Shown here in pieces: positions 35,181 to 47,028 of a stretch of 64,000 nucleotides of DNA (position 1 is its first letter; each line of letters begins with the position of its first letter). The position numbers and the translations under genes were made by a program. The notes beneath the pieces are model-generated. The model worked only from the letters and a program-made list of their open reading frames with translations. It made no database searches and was not told the DNA's origin. The DNA comes from Dichotomocladium elegans (taxonomy: Eukaryota > Mucoromycota > Mucoromycetes > Mucorales > Lichtheimiaceae). The stretch lies in the NCBI GenBank assembly GCA_025716815.1, contig JAIXMN010000005.1, positions 1,674,001 through 1,738,000 on the forward strand, given 5' to 3'.

Positions 35181-37165
35181 ATGGGTCGAAAGGTCTTCAA
35201 ACCGGTAGCCAGTGATGCTGATGCCGGTACACACGATGAGCGATTATACGACAAAGCCCTTCATCCGTTACGTGCCAAGATTCGCCGAAAGCTGATCCCA
35301 CTTGTTCGCCACGAGACGCCGTACATTGCCAAACTGCAGGTAAACCTACAAAAATGACTGTATCAAAAAATGGCACTTTATTGACAGCGAGGGGCTTCTT
35401 GTTTCTTCTGAAAAAATATAAGCATTTGATCCGTACTCCTATGCTAGACAATTATTTTCTATGGACAGCAAACCTTGGGACGCATACTTTTTTCATGGTC
35501 TTTCTTCCCATTCTTATTTGGTTTGATGGGCCCGGTATTGGCAAAAGGTACATTAACAAAAAGCTCTGATTTCCAGAACCTGGACTTTAACCATCTTTTG
35601 TTGGCAAAGTGTTGCATGTATGGCGGCGTTTGGGGTCTTTACTTCTGGATTTATGAAGGTAAGCCGAACAAGCTCTAAAGAGGCGGGCAGGGGAAAGCGC
35701 GAAGCTTACTATGGTTCATTATTTAGGACTATCTATGTCTTCCTCGGCCGCTTTCCCCTCCTGTGCATAGGCTTTCCATGTCATCGTCGACGTCGCTTGA
35801 ATATGGATTCCCTTCCACCCACTCCACTAATTCAATCTCAGTTGCGCTCTACCTTATTGCCGTTGCACGTGAATCTTTGCCGCCAGACTCACCCTTCCGA
35901 TTCCTTTGCTTCTTAGGCGCATCCATATATGCCATTAGCATCGTGTTTGGTAGAATATACTGCGGAATGCACAGCGTTACAGGTACAGTATTGCGATTGA
36001 TGTTTCACAGAAGGACATACGCACACGCGCAACCGTGAGAGGTGATATCAACTGATTTAATCGGTCGGGATGGATTAGATCTGGTGGGAGGGTCAGTTCT
36101 GGGGTATCTGCTCTACTGGATCCAGTGGACCTATCGAGCTGAATTCGATGCATTGTTCGCCTCTGATTCATTTATACCCAGTAAGTCGATACTCCTGGTG
36201 GGATGTATGCTGGTTCTTACGGCTCTTGCTCTTTACAGTTGTATTCGTGATCCTGTTTTGCCTCTTGCTTGTTGGCATTCAGTAAGTTCTGAGCGCTGGT
36301 TGTAACATAGATGACTAATTGAATAATTGTAGTCCCGATCCTATTGAGCGATGCCCATGTTTTGAGGACAGTGTATGTTTTATGGGTGTTCTCATTGGCA
36401 TGGTCCCCGGCGGATGGATGTGTGTCCATTCCGACTATTGCGAGCTTGGTCAACAAACATTGGCCTTTAGTCAGTCGCCCATTATGGTTGCAGTAGCAGT
36501 GGTACTTGCCAAGTTGGTGATAGGTAAGACTCATATAGGACGGATTATTACTTCTCATTGCTTACATATTCTCAGGCGTGGCTACGTTATTTATTTGGCG
36601 CATGGCCTGCAAAAGGGTATGCTATTTCATCTTGCCACCCATTTACCGTGCATTCAACCTCCCCCACAGAAAGTTTGAAATCGGTGCAAGGTATATATGA
36701 TAGGATTGGCATGTGATAACGACGACATCATGTTATTCATTCATTTGTACTTTCAATGCTGTAGAACCTACAAGAGCCTAAACAAAGAAAGCATCCACCC
36801 TATTCCTTCTGTTCTCGACCTGCGGGATCTCGCAACTACAGTAAGCGAAGCTGACCATGTGGGCATTGAATCGGCAATCGATTTGCACGAGAAAACAGTA
36901 CTTCTTCATCGTGGAGGCGGCTATTGCGAAAAGGATAGTATGATGGATAAGACTGTGTATGATCCCACTTTAGCGTTGGTGGCAGAAGATGCTCCTCTGC
37001 GCTACGATGTAGATATTGTCACAAAGTTAATTGTGTATGCCGGTAAGTGATGAAGATGAATTGCCGACTATTGTGGCTTACCTTTCTGCCACTTCATTAG
37101 GCATTGGTTTTTTAGCTCTTTGCCCTATTCCCATGATGTTCCAGTTCTTAAACTTGAGCTCATAA
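35181..37165 (+). CDS. LCB3: long-chain base (sphingoid) 1-phosphate phosphatase
   Basis: Ten exons (35181-35339, 35423-35547, 35577-35658, 35727-35982, 36079-36180, 36239-36281, 36333-36523, 36576-36690, 36765-37042, 37101-37165) join in phase to 471 residues. The PAP2 phosphatase motifs are split over exons: KDYLCLPRPLSPP (motif 1, K-x6-RP type), FPSTHSTNS (motif 2, PSxHS), and GRIYCGMHSVTD (motif 3, with catalytic His). Other family landmarks are TANLGTHTFF, HPDPIERCPCFEDSV and several membrane helices (for example IVFVILFCLLLVGI and MVAVAVVLAKLVIG). Relatives dephosphorylate dihydrosphingosine or phytosphingosine 1-phosphate in the ER membrane, feeding ceramide synthesis. The C-terminal exon is hydrophobic (GIGFLALCPIPMMFQFLNL). 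Confidence 0.93.
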
Positions 37166-37598
37166 TACTTGACTTTTTTCCCATTTCCTTGGCCTATTAA
37201 TTATACTTGTACATTCTCTATTATCTATCCCCCAACCCACCTTATGTTGTGTTGAATTTAATCAAACCAGAATTTCATGAAAGCAAAACAGAGCAATATC
37301 TTGTCCCTTCCTTACTCGATACGACACTTGTTCGTGAGAGCGACAATGGGCCGTGTCATCCGAGAGTGTAAGTCGCACACAAGCATCTACACCAAATTGC
37401 CTCTGGTCGCAGCGCCTGATAGTGACTCCTTTGCATGAAGGCATTATCTGCAGCTATTACAAACCAGGCGATACGCACGGTTAAATGTCAAAAGGCGGGG
37501 TTGGCCGGTGACATGCGACTAAATCATAGCACCGGCCCGTGAACTTTTTTTTTTCGCCTCGCTCTACGCTTGTTTCCCCTTCGTATCTATAAACAGCA
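37166..37598. promoter_or_regulatory. intergenic region upstream of HEM12
   Basis: A 433-base interval between two plus-strand genes. T-rich DNA follows the LCB3 stop and a T-run (37547-37554) precedes the HEM12 ATG by about 45 bases. No ORF is supported. Confidence 0.35.
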
Positions 37599-38936
37599 AT
37601 GCCTTCGCATTCATTTCCACCGCTTAAGAACGATCTGCTGCTACGTGCCGCGCGAGGTAAATGTAGCCGCTTTTCGCATGTCTCGTTCGATCGGCTCTTC
37701 CTGGGGATCATTTTTGTTTTACTAATTAAATCCAAACTTCTAGGTGAAAAGGTCGAACGCACGCCCATTTGGATCATGAGACAAGCGGGTCGCTATTTAC
37801 CTGGTAAGGGTACAGTCTACAGAGCTATAGACAGCACATATCTGACTGATTCTATCTACTTGTATATATATATAGAGTTTCACGAAGTTCGCAAAAACCA
37901 TAGTTTCTTCGAGGTCTGCCGTACGCCTGAGCTTGCTTGCCGCTTGACACTTCAGCCGATTGATCGCTATGGTACCTTGCTTGATGGTTCCATCATCTTC
38001 TCGGATATTCTTGTGATCCCACAAGCGATGGGACTTGATGTGCAAATGGTGGAGGGTCGCGGTCCTGTGTTCACAGACCCGCTCAAGACGCCCGAAGACG
38101 TCGCCCGGCTCAAGGAGCATGTAGATGTGGCCAAGGAACTCGGCTACGTCTACGATGCGATCACTCTCACGCGTCATAAACTTGAAGGACGCGTCCCACT
38201 GTTTGGATTTATCGGTGCTCCATGGACGTTGATGGCTTATATGATTGAGGGCGGTGGAAGCAAGACATTGTCCAAGGCCAAGAGCTGGTTGTGGAAATAC
38301 CCTGAAGCCACGCACGCCTTGCTGAGACGGATTACAGATGTTGCAATCGAATTCTTGGTGGGCCAAGTGGAAGCCGGTGCGCAGGTAAAGAAAAAGACAA
38401 TATGAAGGTTCGAGGAAGTGGGCGTCAGTTAGCTAATACAGAACTGCCTGTTCGGACCTATCTAGCTGTTACAAGTGTTTGATTCATGGGCTGGAGAGCT
38501 GAGCCCCCATGATTTTAAAGTGTACTCTCTCCCATACATCCAGCAGATTGCTGCACAGGTGCGTCAACGCCTAGCAGCCAAAGGTATGGCAGATGTGCCA
38601 ATGGTTGTCTTCGCCAAGGGCGCCTGGTATGCACTTGAGGAACTCTCTCAGAGCGGCTATGATGTCGTGTCTCTTGACTGGACGGTTGATCCCCAGTACG
38701 CCCGCAAGGTTACCAAGGATCGCGTCGTCCTCCAGGGCAATATGGACCCGTCTGTACTCTATGGTGGTGCTGATGCCATCCGCGAGACGGCCACTCGGAT
38801 GGTCCATGCCTTTGGCAAGGACGGCAAGCATATTGCCAATTTGGGCCACGGTATTCTGCCCACAGTGGATCCTGAAGCATTGAAGCTGTATCTTGAAACT
38901 GTCCAGAAGGTGTCGTCTGAATTGAAGAAGGATTAG
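37599..38936 (+). CDS. HEM12: uroporphyrinogen decarboxylase
   Basis: Exons 37599-37656, 37744-37803, 37876-38384 and 38466-38936 give 365 residues, the usual length. The enzyme removes four acetate carboxyls from uroporphyrinogen III to make coproporphyrinogen III in heme synthesis; it is cytosolic and cofactor-free. Diagnostic sequences are [15 protein letters not shown] (substrate-binding Arg residues), [11 protein letters not shown] with the catalytic Asp, [34 protein letters not shown], and [16 protein letters not shown] near the end. All introns are GT-AG and conserve phase. There is no targeting sequence. Confidence 0.97.
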
Positions 38937-39163
38937 AAAAAAATAGACCTGCTATTGTAAAGCCGTATCTACTTGTGTGATTCCATTATGGTTCCTTATG
39001 TTGGACCTCATGAACAGGTATGCGCTTTGTTCAGTGTCTTGTTCGGAGCGTGCGGTCTGCGTGACTATTTGGAATTCCGTCAGAACGGCTGAAGAATTTG
39101 TTTATCCAATTGTAAAAAAATAAAAGCCGGCCGAGCGAGCTTTATCCCTACCTGCCATCCGCA

Positions 39164-40269
39164 ATGCTGTCTATTACACGATCCTCTGCCATCGCCGGCA
39201 GACGCTGCATTGCTAATGCAGCTGTTGCCATGACACAGACCCGTACTTATGTCTCCAAGAAGAAAAAGAAGGCAGCAGCACGCGAAAACCCAGATGCCCT
39301 TGACATTCAAGAAGCTGTGCGGGTACTGCAAGCCTTTGAGGTCGGCAGACCGAGTCATCAAATCGAGGCCCACATTCAATGCAAAATCGAAAAGTCGACG
39401 CCACTCATTCGCGGCTCCATTGTTCTTCCCCGCAGCATTCGGCAAGAAGCGACGATCCTTGTGTTTGCAACTGGCAAGCAGGCCGACGAAGCGCGGGCTG
39501 CAGGTGCGCACTTTGTGGGTGGTCAAGAGCTTATTGAACAGGTGCAGAACGGCGAACTCAAGTTTGACAAGTGCATCTCGACTCCTGCCATGTTCCCTGC
39601 TGTCACTAAGATTGCTCGTGTGTTGGGCCCCAAGGGTTTGATGCCGACAGTCAAAAAGGGTATGTTCTGGGTTTATGGCGCGCGCACTCTTTGGGATGCA
39701 TCCATGTCCCCAGTTCTTCTGTAAAAAAAAAATAAGAAACGAAATGAGAGAGCTCAACAACCGATCTTTTCTATTGGGGTAAATAGGCACTGTTACCGAC
39801 GATGTTGCTAATATCGTACGGACATCCAAGAGCTCATTTGATTTCAAGGGCGATAAGCACGGTGTATTGCATACCGGTAAGGGACATCGTATGTCGAGAG
39901 GAAGGGAACAGGGACGCATTTAACACATGAGAGCTGGGTACATCAGGCATTGGCAAGGTGAACTTTGAGGGCGCTGATATTGAAGGTATGTGGGGCGAGA
40001 GGCACTTTGCGAGGACCTGCTGTACTGGTGAATAGAGTCTAACAAGCACATGACGTATGTAGCCAACCTGAAGGCTATCTTAGAGGAATTGCGGGTATTT
40101 GGCAAAACGAACAACTTAAAAGGTAAGTGAGTGAGAGAGGCGTGCAAAGACAACTGGAGAGGGAATGAATGGATACTCATCATGGTTGTTGACAGGCTTC
40201 ATTCAAAATGTTGTCCTTTCCTCGACTCGCGGACCAGGCATTGTTATTGCTGGCGGCCCCGCACTTTAG
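39164..40269 (+). CDS. MRPL1: mitochondrial large ribosomal subunit protein uL1m
   Basis: Five exons (39164-39659, 39787-39876, 39947-39985, 40063-40122, 40196-40269) give 252 residues. A basic, Ser/Arg/Ala-rich presequence (MLSITRSSAIAGRRCIANAA) precedes YVSKKKKKAAARENPDALDI. The L1 fold is shown by SIVLPRSIRQEATILVFATG, the loop VARVLGPKGLMP-type sequence (IARVLGPKGLMPTVKKGTVT) and a C-terminal IQNVVLSSTRGPGIVIAG. It is a component of the L1 stalk of the mitochondrial ribosome. Three small exons of 39, 60 and 74 bases end the gene, all joined in phase 1. Confidence 0.95.
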
Positions 40270-40621
40270 ACACATACATGCACCCGCTCTCCCACCTTAT
40301 ATCTTTCTTTTTTTTTCGACATTATAAAAAAAAAAGTAAACTCTGTACATGCTCTACGTAATAATAGATTCAATATTATCAATGTGGCTGGTGGTTGAGC
40401 CAGCATATGTGGATTCTGGCTCTGCGCGTTACTAACGATGCGATTCGAAATGTCTGACGACCCTGCATGTTCGGAAAAGGCAATTGACGAGAGTCACCAT
40501 TTCAAGTCACGAATTTCGACCTGATGTTTTGGAAGAGGAGTTGAACAGAATATCCGAACCGGCCTTTTGAGAGGGCAAAAAACATACACACGGCCCGTAC
40601 ATAATACCTTTTTTTTTTGCT
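40270..40621. promoter_or_regulatory. intergenic region between uL1m and uL5m
   Basis: This 352-base interval separates two tandem genes for mitochondrial ribosomal proteins. A T-run (40610-40618) lies directly before the uL5m ATG. No ORF is supported. Confidence 0.35.
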
Positions 40622-41567
40622 ATGGCTTTCTCGTCGTCGCTCAAAATTGCCAGCCGACATGCTGCAACTCTGCGCCGTGCATTTACCACGACGCGGGCAT
40701 TTAGCACCGCCATGCCCGCTGCTGCGGTCGGTTCTTCCTCACACGGCCTTTTGCGACTGAAAGAATACTACGACACTACCTTGTCCGAAGACCTCATGAT
40801 CCTCACCTACGATCATGCTCGCGCCGCACCAAGCAGCTCAAAATTCCCTGACATTCAAGCACACATTGACCGAGCCTTGTCTTTGTCTGCCGAAACCGAA
40901 GCATCACAGACCAAGGCAACGACGACGACAATGAGCACCGACAGCGAGAACACAGCACACCGTACACGAAAAGGTGGTAAACCTGTCAAGCCAATCCAAC
41001 CCTTGAAGAGCCCCAACACGATCCCCAAGCTGGATAAGATTACTCTCCATGCCTTTGTCAAGGACGCTATCCTCAGCAAATCCAACCTGTTATCCGCGTT
41101 CATGGCCTTCCAGAGCATCACGGCCACGCGACCAGAAATCGTCTATGCCCGTAACGGCGTTGCCAACTGGAAGCTTCGGTAAGCATTTTCTGTGATGGAT
41201 AAAGAAACAGAGCTAGTCGAAACAGTTTGGGTTAAATTACTTGTACAGTGAGGGCATGCCCATTGGCGTCAAGGTCACGCTGCGGGGAGAGGAGATGTAC
41301 CAATTCATGGACAAGCTTGTCGAGATCGTCTTGCCACGTCTCAAGGAATGGCCGGGTGTGTCTATCACCTCGGGTGACGGTAACGGTAACATTGCCATCG
41401 GCTTCCCACCCTCTGCATTGGCTTTGTTCCCCGAAATCGAAGGTTCCTTTGACGTCTATCCCAAGATGACCGGCTTTGATATCATCTTCAACACCACGGC
41501 CTATACGAATACCGATGGTCGACTTCTCCTGTCTAGTCTTTCTGTTCCATTTAATGCTAAAAAATAG
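40622..41567 (+). CDS. MRPL7: mitochondrial large ribosomal subunit protein uL5m
   Basis: Exons 40622-41178 and 41249-41567 give 291 residues. The N-terminus (MAFSSSLKIASRHAATLRRA) is a mitochondrial presequence. The family's first helix, RLKEYYDTTLSEDLMILTYD, is followed by a long insertion rich in Thr, Lys and Pro. Then come LDKITLHAFVKDAILSKSNL and the L5 core GMPIGVKVTLRGEEMYQFMD, LVEIVLPRLKEWPGV and DVYPKMTGFDIIFNTTAYTN. uL5m contacts the central protuberance of the mitochondrial ribosome. It lies directly downstream of uL1m on the same strand, probably by chance. Confidence 0.93.
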
Positions 41568-43546
41568 ATCTTTTCTGTGTATTTTCTTCATGTATAAAAA
41601 AAGGTAAATCACATCGGCATCAATTTCAGTCGAAAGGGGAAGCATCCTCTTTCCCCCTTCCCTCATCCCCCCTCTTCTTTTCTCTTAATCTTTACGCATT
41701 CACTCTTTACTTGGGATGTTCAAAAAATGGAGCTGATATCGGGTTTGTTATTCATAAAGAGCTCCGGTTGTGATAATACCCGGCATAATACATGATCCAT
41801 CGCTACCTCCTCCACCAATGCAGTTCTCATCCTGATATAATACTCAATCTTTCGTGTTCATTATAAAGCACTAACGGTATTCTTCCCATCTCGTTTCAGT
41901 TACCAGTTTCCAAATATCTTCTTCCCCAAGATAGACGATGTTTATAGAGAACCGGCCTCACCTTCTATGCCGCAGACGGATAAGTATGCGACACAAGAAA
42001 ATTAGCACATGATATCGCCCAGAAGAGAAAGAAATGGTGCGACGGGGATGTCAAGCGACTGAGAAGATACAAAACGAGAGCCCATAATGGCGTTGACAGG
42101 TTACACATTCCTGTGACACCCACCTATTTGATCTTTCTCTACTGTGAGTTGGATGCATTGTGACAGATATCCAGCAAGGCCAAGAGATTAAAGAAAGGGG
42201 ATGAAAGGAGAAAAGATAAATTATGAGAGGAGATTCACAACCGAAGAGAGAGAAAGTCGTAGATGGCCTATTAACCAGCGATATGTGCGCACGAAACCCC
42301 TTCCCCCTGATCGCATAAAACTGCAATGCAAGCAACGGAATAACTCATCATCGCTAAATGGGCAAAAATACGCTCGCGTTTCAGTTGATGACCAACGCTA
42401 CATTCACGCATAAACATGGGGTGTACATATGTCCTTCTCGCGTCTTGTCGACGCACATTGCACCGGATGTCAAGGGTAACGAATGTGTTTCTCAGAACAG
42501 CGGCAGTGCTAAGCCTGCAAAGAAAAGATGGTAAGAAGGCGCGGTACCCAAGTAAACAAGATCGTATGAGCAGCTCCGGCGGACAGGACATCACAAGCCT
42601 TTTCTTTGCTTTCATCCACGGCAATCAGGCGCGGTGGCGATACTGGAAAGCGAGTGCTACGCCTCCTGTGGAGGGAGGTTGTGCTTGTATAAGAAAGATG
42701 CGTGATACATCTTTCTAACCTGGACTTGCTTTCATCAGAAGCATAACACATCCGCAGGAGCAGTATCACACATGGCACGTACCTTTTTGTTTACTGTGTG
42801 CCTCGATTGCTCAGCATCCTTTTCCTAGTTTCAGGAGTCATCGCTGTCGGATATATACATATGAGACCCCGAGAGCCACAAGGAGAAACGGAGGGGATGC
42901 AAGTTGGATGTCAAGGACTTGTGGGTTATTAGATAAACATCACATGGACCGGAGGACGCCTACCAACAAAGGCAATCCACGCATGCACACGCATATCCGC
43001 AAGCTCTCTGAGATTGAGCCCTTTACGTCTCCACTTTTTTTTATGGGAGCGTGCTTCGAGGTGTTGAACAAGGAGTAAATCCACCACGTCTTTGTCATAG
43101 ACCACTATCTCCGGAGAGAAAGAGTGGCCGTTGTATGTGTATGTGCAAATATTCATTACTCCTCTGGAGTTCTATTTAAGGCAAGCGCAGTCGATCCTTT
43201 TTTTTCCTCTGGATACCTTTATGACGGTTTGACACCGGTCCCGGTATACAATACATTGTTGGCGCGTCGGCCTATATCCGTCAAGTTCTATATACAACGG
43301 GCTGTAGCATTGGATGGACAGCGATGGAGGGGAAGAGGGGAGAATCATTTTTGTGTTTAGCAAATGCGGAACAACTTTCTTTTTTGTGTAGCATTTTCGG
43401 ATAACGGCATTCTGCGCCGTCGTGTGTGTTCGTGTCCTGCTGATCAAAATTTTCTTTTTCTTCCGTGTTCCCATCGCTTTTCCTTTCTCTCTCTCTTTCA
43501 CATACTTTTTTCTTCCCTTCCTTCAAGCGCACTGCGACAGCCCCAA
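41568..43546. other. 2 kb intergenic region, no gene seen
   Basis: Only short ORFs (all below 120 codons, mutually overlapping on both strands) and no spliceable conserved frame. The last 170 bases before the kinesin ATG are strongly pyrimidine-rich on the plus strand (T- and C-runs at 43440-43525), a usual promoter context. Confidence 0.35.
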
Positions 43547-46500
43547 ATGCTTCGTCCCAACAAAATACTACTTCCATCAAACCACTCTTTTGATGTGCAG
43601 TCAGAACCCGCTTCACCCCCCGATACTCCTCTCGCCAACCGCTTGCCAAAGCCATTGTCGTCACCCACACTCCCTCCTTCGCCCTCCAGCTCGACCGCTT
43701 GCCCCACTGCATCCGCTTCGATGATGACAGCCATCCGTGAGAACATCCAGGTGATGGCCCGGATTCGGCCGCTTTCACCAGAAGAGCAGGCAGCCGAGCA
43801 GGGTTCATCATGCTGGGTGCTCGGGCCTGCAAACGGCATGATATCAACACAAGAAAGCGGCAGACGGGATATGACCGTCTTCCAGTTTGGTAAATCATTG
43901 TACCATCTGCACTGCATCATCGTTTCAAACCTTTCTCACCGATCCATTATGTAGATGCGGTCATCAGTGGAACTGATAACAAGGCTGTCTATGATATTGG
44001 CATCGGGGATTTGGTTAGGTAATACAGCAGTAAAAGTATTAAAATGGGCTTTCACGGTGGTTACTCACAGCAAATTTTTGTGCGTAGATCAACGATGGCG
44101 GGTTACAATGGTATTTCATCCTGCAAAAGACTGAGAAGAAAGCATGAGGATAACACTCATTCTCTACAGGCACGGTGTTCGCATATGGACAGACTGCAAG
44201 CGGAAAAACATATGTAAGTTAATTATTCCAACGGTTGATAAATATACACTGTTCCTAATAATATTTCACAGACGATGGTAACTGCTTTATTATCGTTTTC
44301 GGTACTAATGACAAAAACTCACCATTTATAAAATGTCACATTTGTTTGTTTGATAACAGATGGGTGAGTTTCAGACACTTTATTAAGTGGACACAAGCAA
44401 TTTCCTAAGTCTTTTCATCTAGGTACCGACGAGGAACCGGGTGTGATACCAAGGGCAGTCAACGATTTATTCGCATATATTGAAGAGGTAGGTTCGCAGA
44501 CGGACTATCAATCAGGCATGAATGGCAACAAAGTAATCACATTGATCATCACTGGCAATCACTAGAATCCTGGCAGGGAATACCTCTTACGAGTGTCTTA
44601 CATGGAGATCTACAAAGAGAAGATCCGTGACCTTATTGCCAAAGCCGGAGACGACAGGGTCCCAGAAGTTCATGAAGATAAGAAGGTGTGTAACTCAATA
44701 TGCGCAATGGCCTGATAAAAAAGTAACACGACACTGCATCATTGTTGCTGTTTTCATATTGCAGCGTGGCGTTTATGTAACCAACTTGCGGGAGGTGTGT
44801 GCTTCCTCGGCCGAGCAAGTTATGGACATTATTAAACAGGGTGAAAGTAAGTCGGTACGCGTCAATGTCATCTTTATGTTAACATTGGATTTGTGCTTAA
44901 TTATAGGAAACCGTCATGTTGGTGAAACGGATTATAACACTAGAAGCAGTCGCTCCCATACGATCTTCCAAATTGTAAGACACTACAGCAATAGAAGGAA
45001 AATCATCAGATGAGTTCGCGTTTGCATTCGCGCGCTCTTCTATTAGCCTATGTCGCACTAATAACAAGTGCGGGGCCTCTTCTGCCCCGTCGCCCTATCT
45101 CCTTTAGGTCATCGAAAGCAGGATCAAGAATCCCTGCTCGAACAAATCCGAGACGGTTTGCATTTCTCAGCTGGTAATTTATGACGTTTCTCACAACAGT
45201 ACGAACATGGGCTCAACGACGAGTGCGGTTTTTTAGAATTTAATTGACCTTGCTGGTTCTGAAAGGGCGACAACAGATAAAGATCGCCGAGCAGAAGGGT
45301 CGTATATTAATAAGAGGTAAAGAAAAAGAAAACAACCGTGTGCTCTTTTCTTTACTAATCCTGTGAATAAGCTTACTTGCTCTGGGCAATGTAATTTCTC
45401 AGTTGACCGCCCGTCAAAAGTCAGTCGAATAGCTATGATGTTCCGAGTCAGCGAAAACTGAATGCTCAAACATCCATTTTCTCAATATAGCTGCGACCAA
45501 AGCAATGTTTTCGTGCCATATCGCACATCAACCCTCACTCGCGTATTACAAACAGCACTATCCGGCAACGCACGTGTCTCTGTGGTCTGTGCCATAAATC
45601 CAACATTGAAATGCAGAAATGAGTCGATCAGTACTCTACGCTTTGCGCAGCGCGCCAAGCAGATACGCACAGCCGCCAAAATGACGAAGGTGAGCTACCA
45701 GTCGACAGACTCGCTATACAGAAGGCATCACTGATGCTTGCGCATGTACGCTCATTCATTCCTAGATCAAAGAAAACTCAAAATTGAGAGAATACAAGGA
45801 AAAGATCGAGATGCTTCAGACATACATGCAAGAGAAGACCGAGGTAAGAAAAATGTGCCATTTAAATGTATATACCGAAATGACTCTGGACTTCTTTTTT
45901 TATATTGCAGCGAGAAGAAGAGACACGTGACCGGTAAGTCGTAACGAACAAGCTTAGTCCGAATATCTAACTGATGCAGCGGCTTGTTAGTTTGAACCAC
46001 TTGCTCAGCATCATTCTTACCAGTAGCAGAACGTCCTCCGTGGTCCCGATCATGGTATGTTGCCAACCAGAGGAGAAACACAATGTTGCTGACAAAGTGT
46101 TTAGACACCTAATTCCACAGCGTCAGTAACCGAATTCTTTCCGGGGGAAACAATGAACGATATGTTCACCCAATGCGAGCAAGGGCTGAACATGCATCGA
46201 GAGGCTATGTCACGCCTTGAATATGAGCTCTCAAACTCTGAAGAGGAAAAGATGTATCTGACGACACGCCTGCAGATGGCTCAAAACAAAAGCGAAGAAC
46301 TGGCCGGGAAGCTTGCAGAAACCGAAAACACATACGCTGCACTAGCAGAAAGTTACAAAGAGCTCATGATCGAGCGTAAAGCACTGGAAAAGCAATGGCA
46401 GCAATCCTGCCAACTGGAGAAGATGCTTGAACAAAACATGGAGAGTCTGCAAGCGGATCTAACAAAGATGTTAGATGCAAAAAAGCAGTATGATAAGGAG

Positions 46501-47028
46501 ATGGCTGAGAAGCTTCAGACATTGGCGGAAGCAGCAAAGGTGGAGAAACGGAGCATAGGCGAGTACGTCCAATGCATGGAGAGCAAGATCGAAGACGGAC
46601 ATCGACGGACACAGAACGTGGAGCTCCAGCTCGGGCAAGCACAGCGTGAAATTGAATCTCTCCGGAGTGAAGTAAGAACAGCAGCAAACGAGACATTGGC
46701 TGCTATCCAACGCGTGAGTCGACAAGAACAAGAAGAAATGCGTTCCCAGAAGGAGATGATGCGGCAAGAACGAAATGAATTCGCAGCCAGTATCGCACTG
46801 CTCGTAGCTAAAGTTGAGACGTCTGCGAACAAGCTTGAAAAAGCAATGGAGGACCAGGATCTGCAGATCAAAAAACAAGAGGAACATTGTAAAACGCAGC
46901 CGAGCATAGTCACCGAGCCGCAGACTGAGGGAAGACAAAAGATGACCCTAGGGATTGATAAGCATGTCACTGTCTGTTCCTTGATCGGAGCAGCAATGTA
47001 CGCTGGTCTCGCATTCATTTGTATATAG
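43547..47028 (+). CDS. kinesin-7-like motor with C-terminal hydrophobic anchor
   Basis: Eighteen exons join in phase to 766 residues: 43547-43889, 43955-44018, 44088-44110, 44170-44213, 44272-44277, 44360-44363, 44423-44487, 44566-44685, 44765-44846, 44907-44974, 45108-45173, 45237-45316, 45372-45419, 45491-45689, 45766-45843, 45911-45933, 45991-46054 and 46105-47028. After a Pro/Ser-rich leader, the N-terminal motor has NIQVMARIRPLSPEEQ, P-loop AYGQTASGKTYTMMG, RVSYMEIYKEKIRDLI, switch I NTRSSRSHTIF, switch II LIDLAGSE, and VPYRTSTLTRVLQTALSGNA. GESNRHVGET and VIESR point to the CENP-E/kinesin-7 family. A coiled-coil tail (about 450-720) follows, ending in VTVCSLIGAAMYAGLAFICI. The exon 13 donor is weak (GTCAGT), so that junction is least certain. 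It would move cargo toward microtubule plus ends. Confidence 0.9.

Noticed and set aside
45962..45990. Acceptor GCAG at 45980 for kinesin exon 17
   Set aside because: It gives a stop after five codons; the TTAG acceptor at 45990 restores RLNHLLSIILTS, which matches kinesin sequences.
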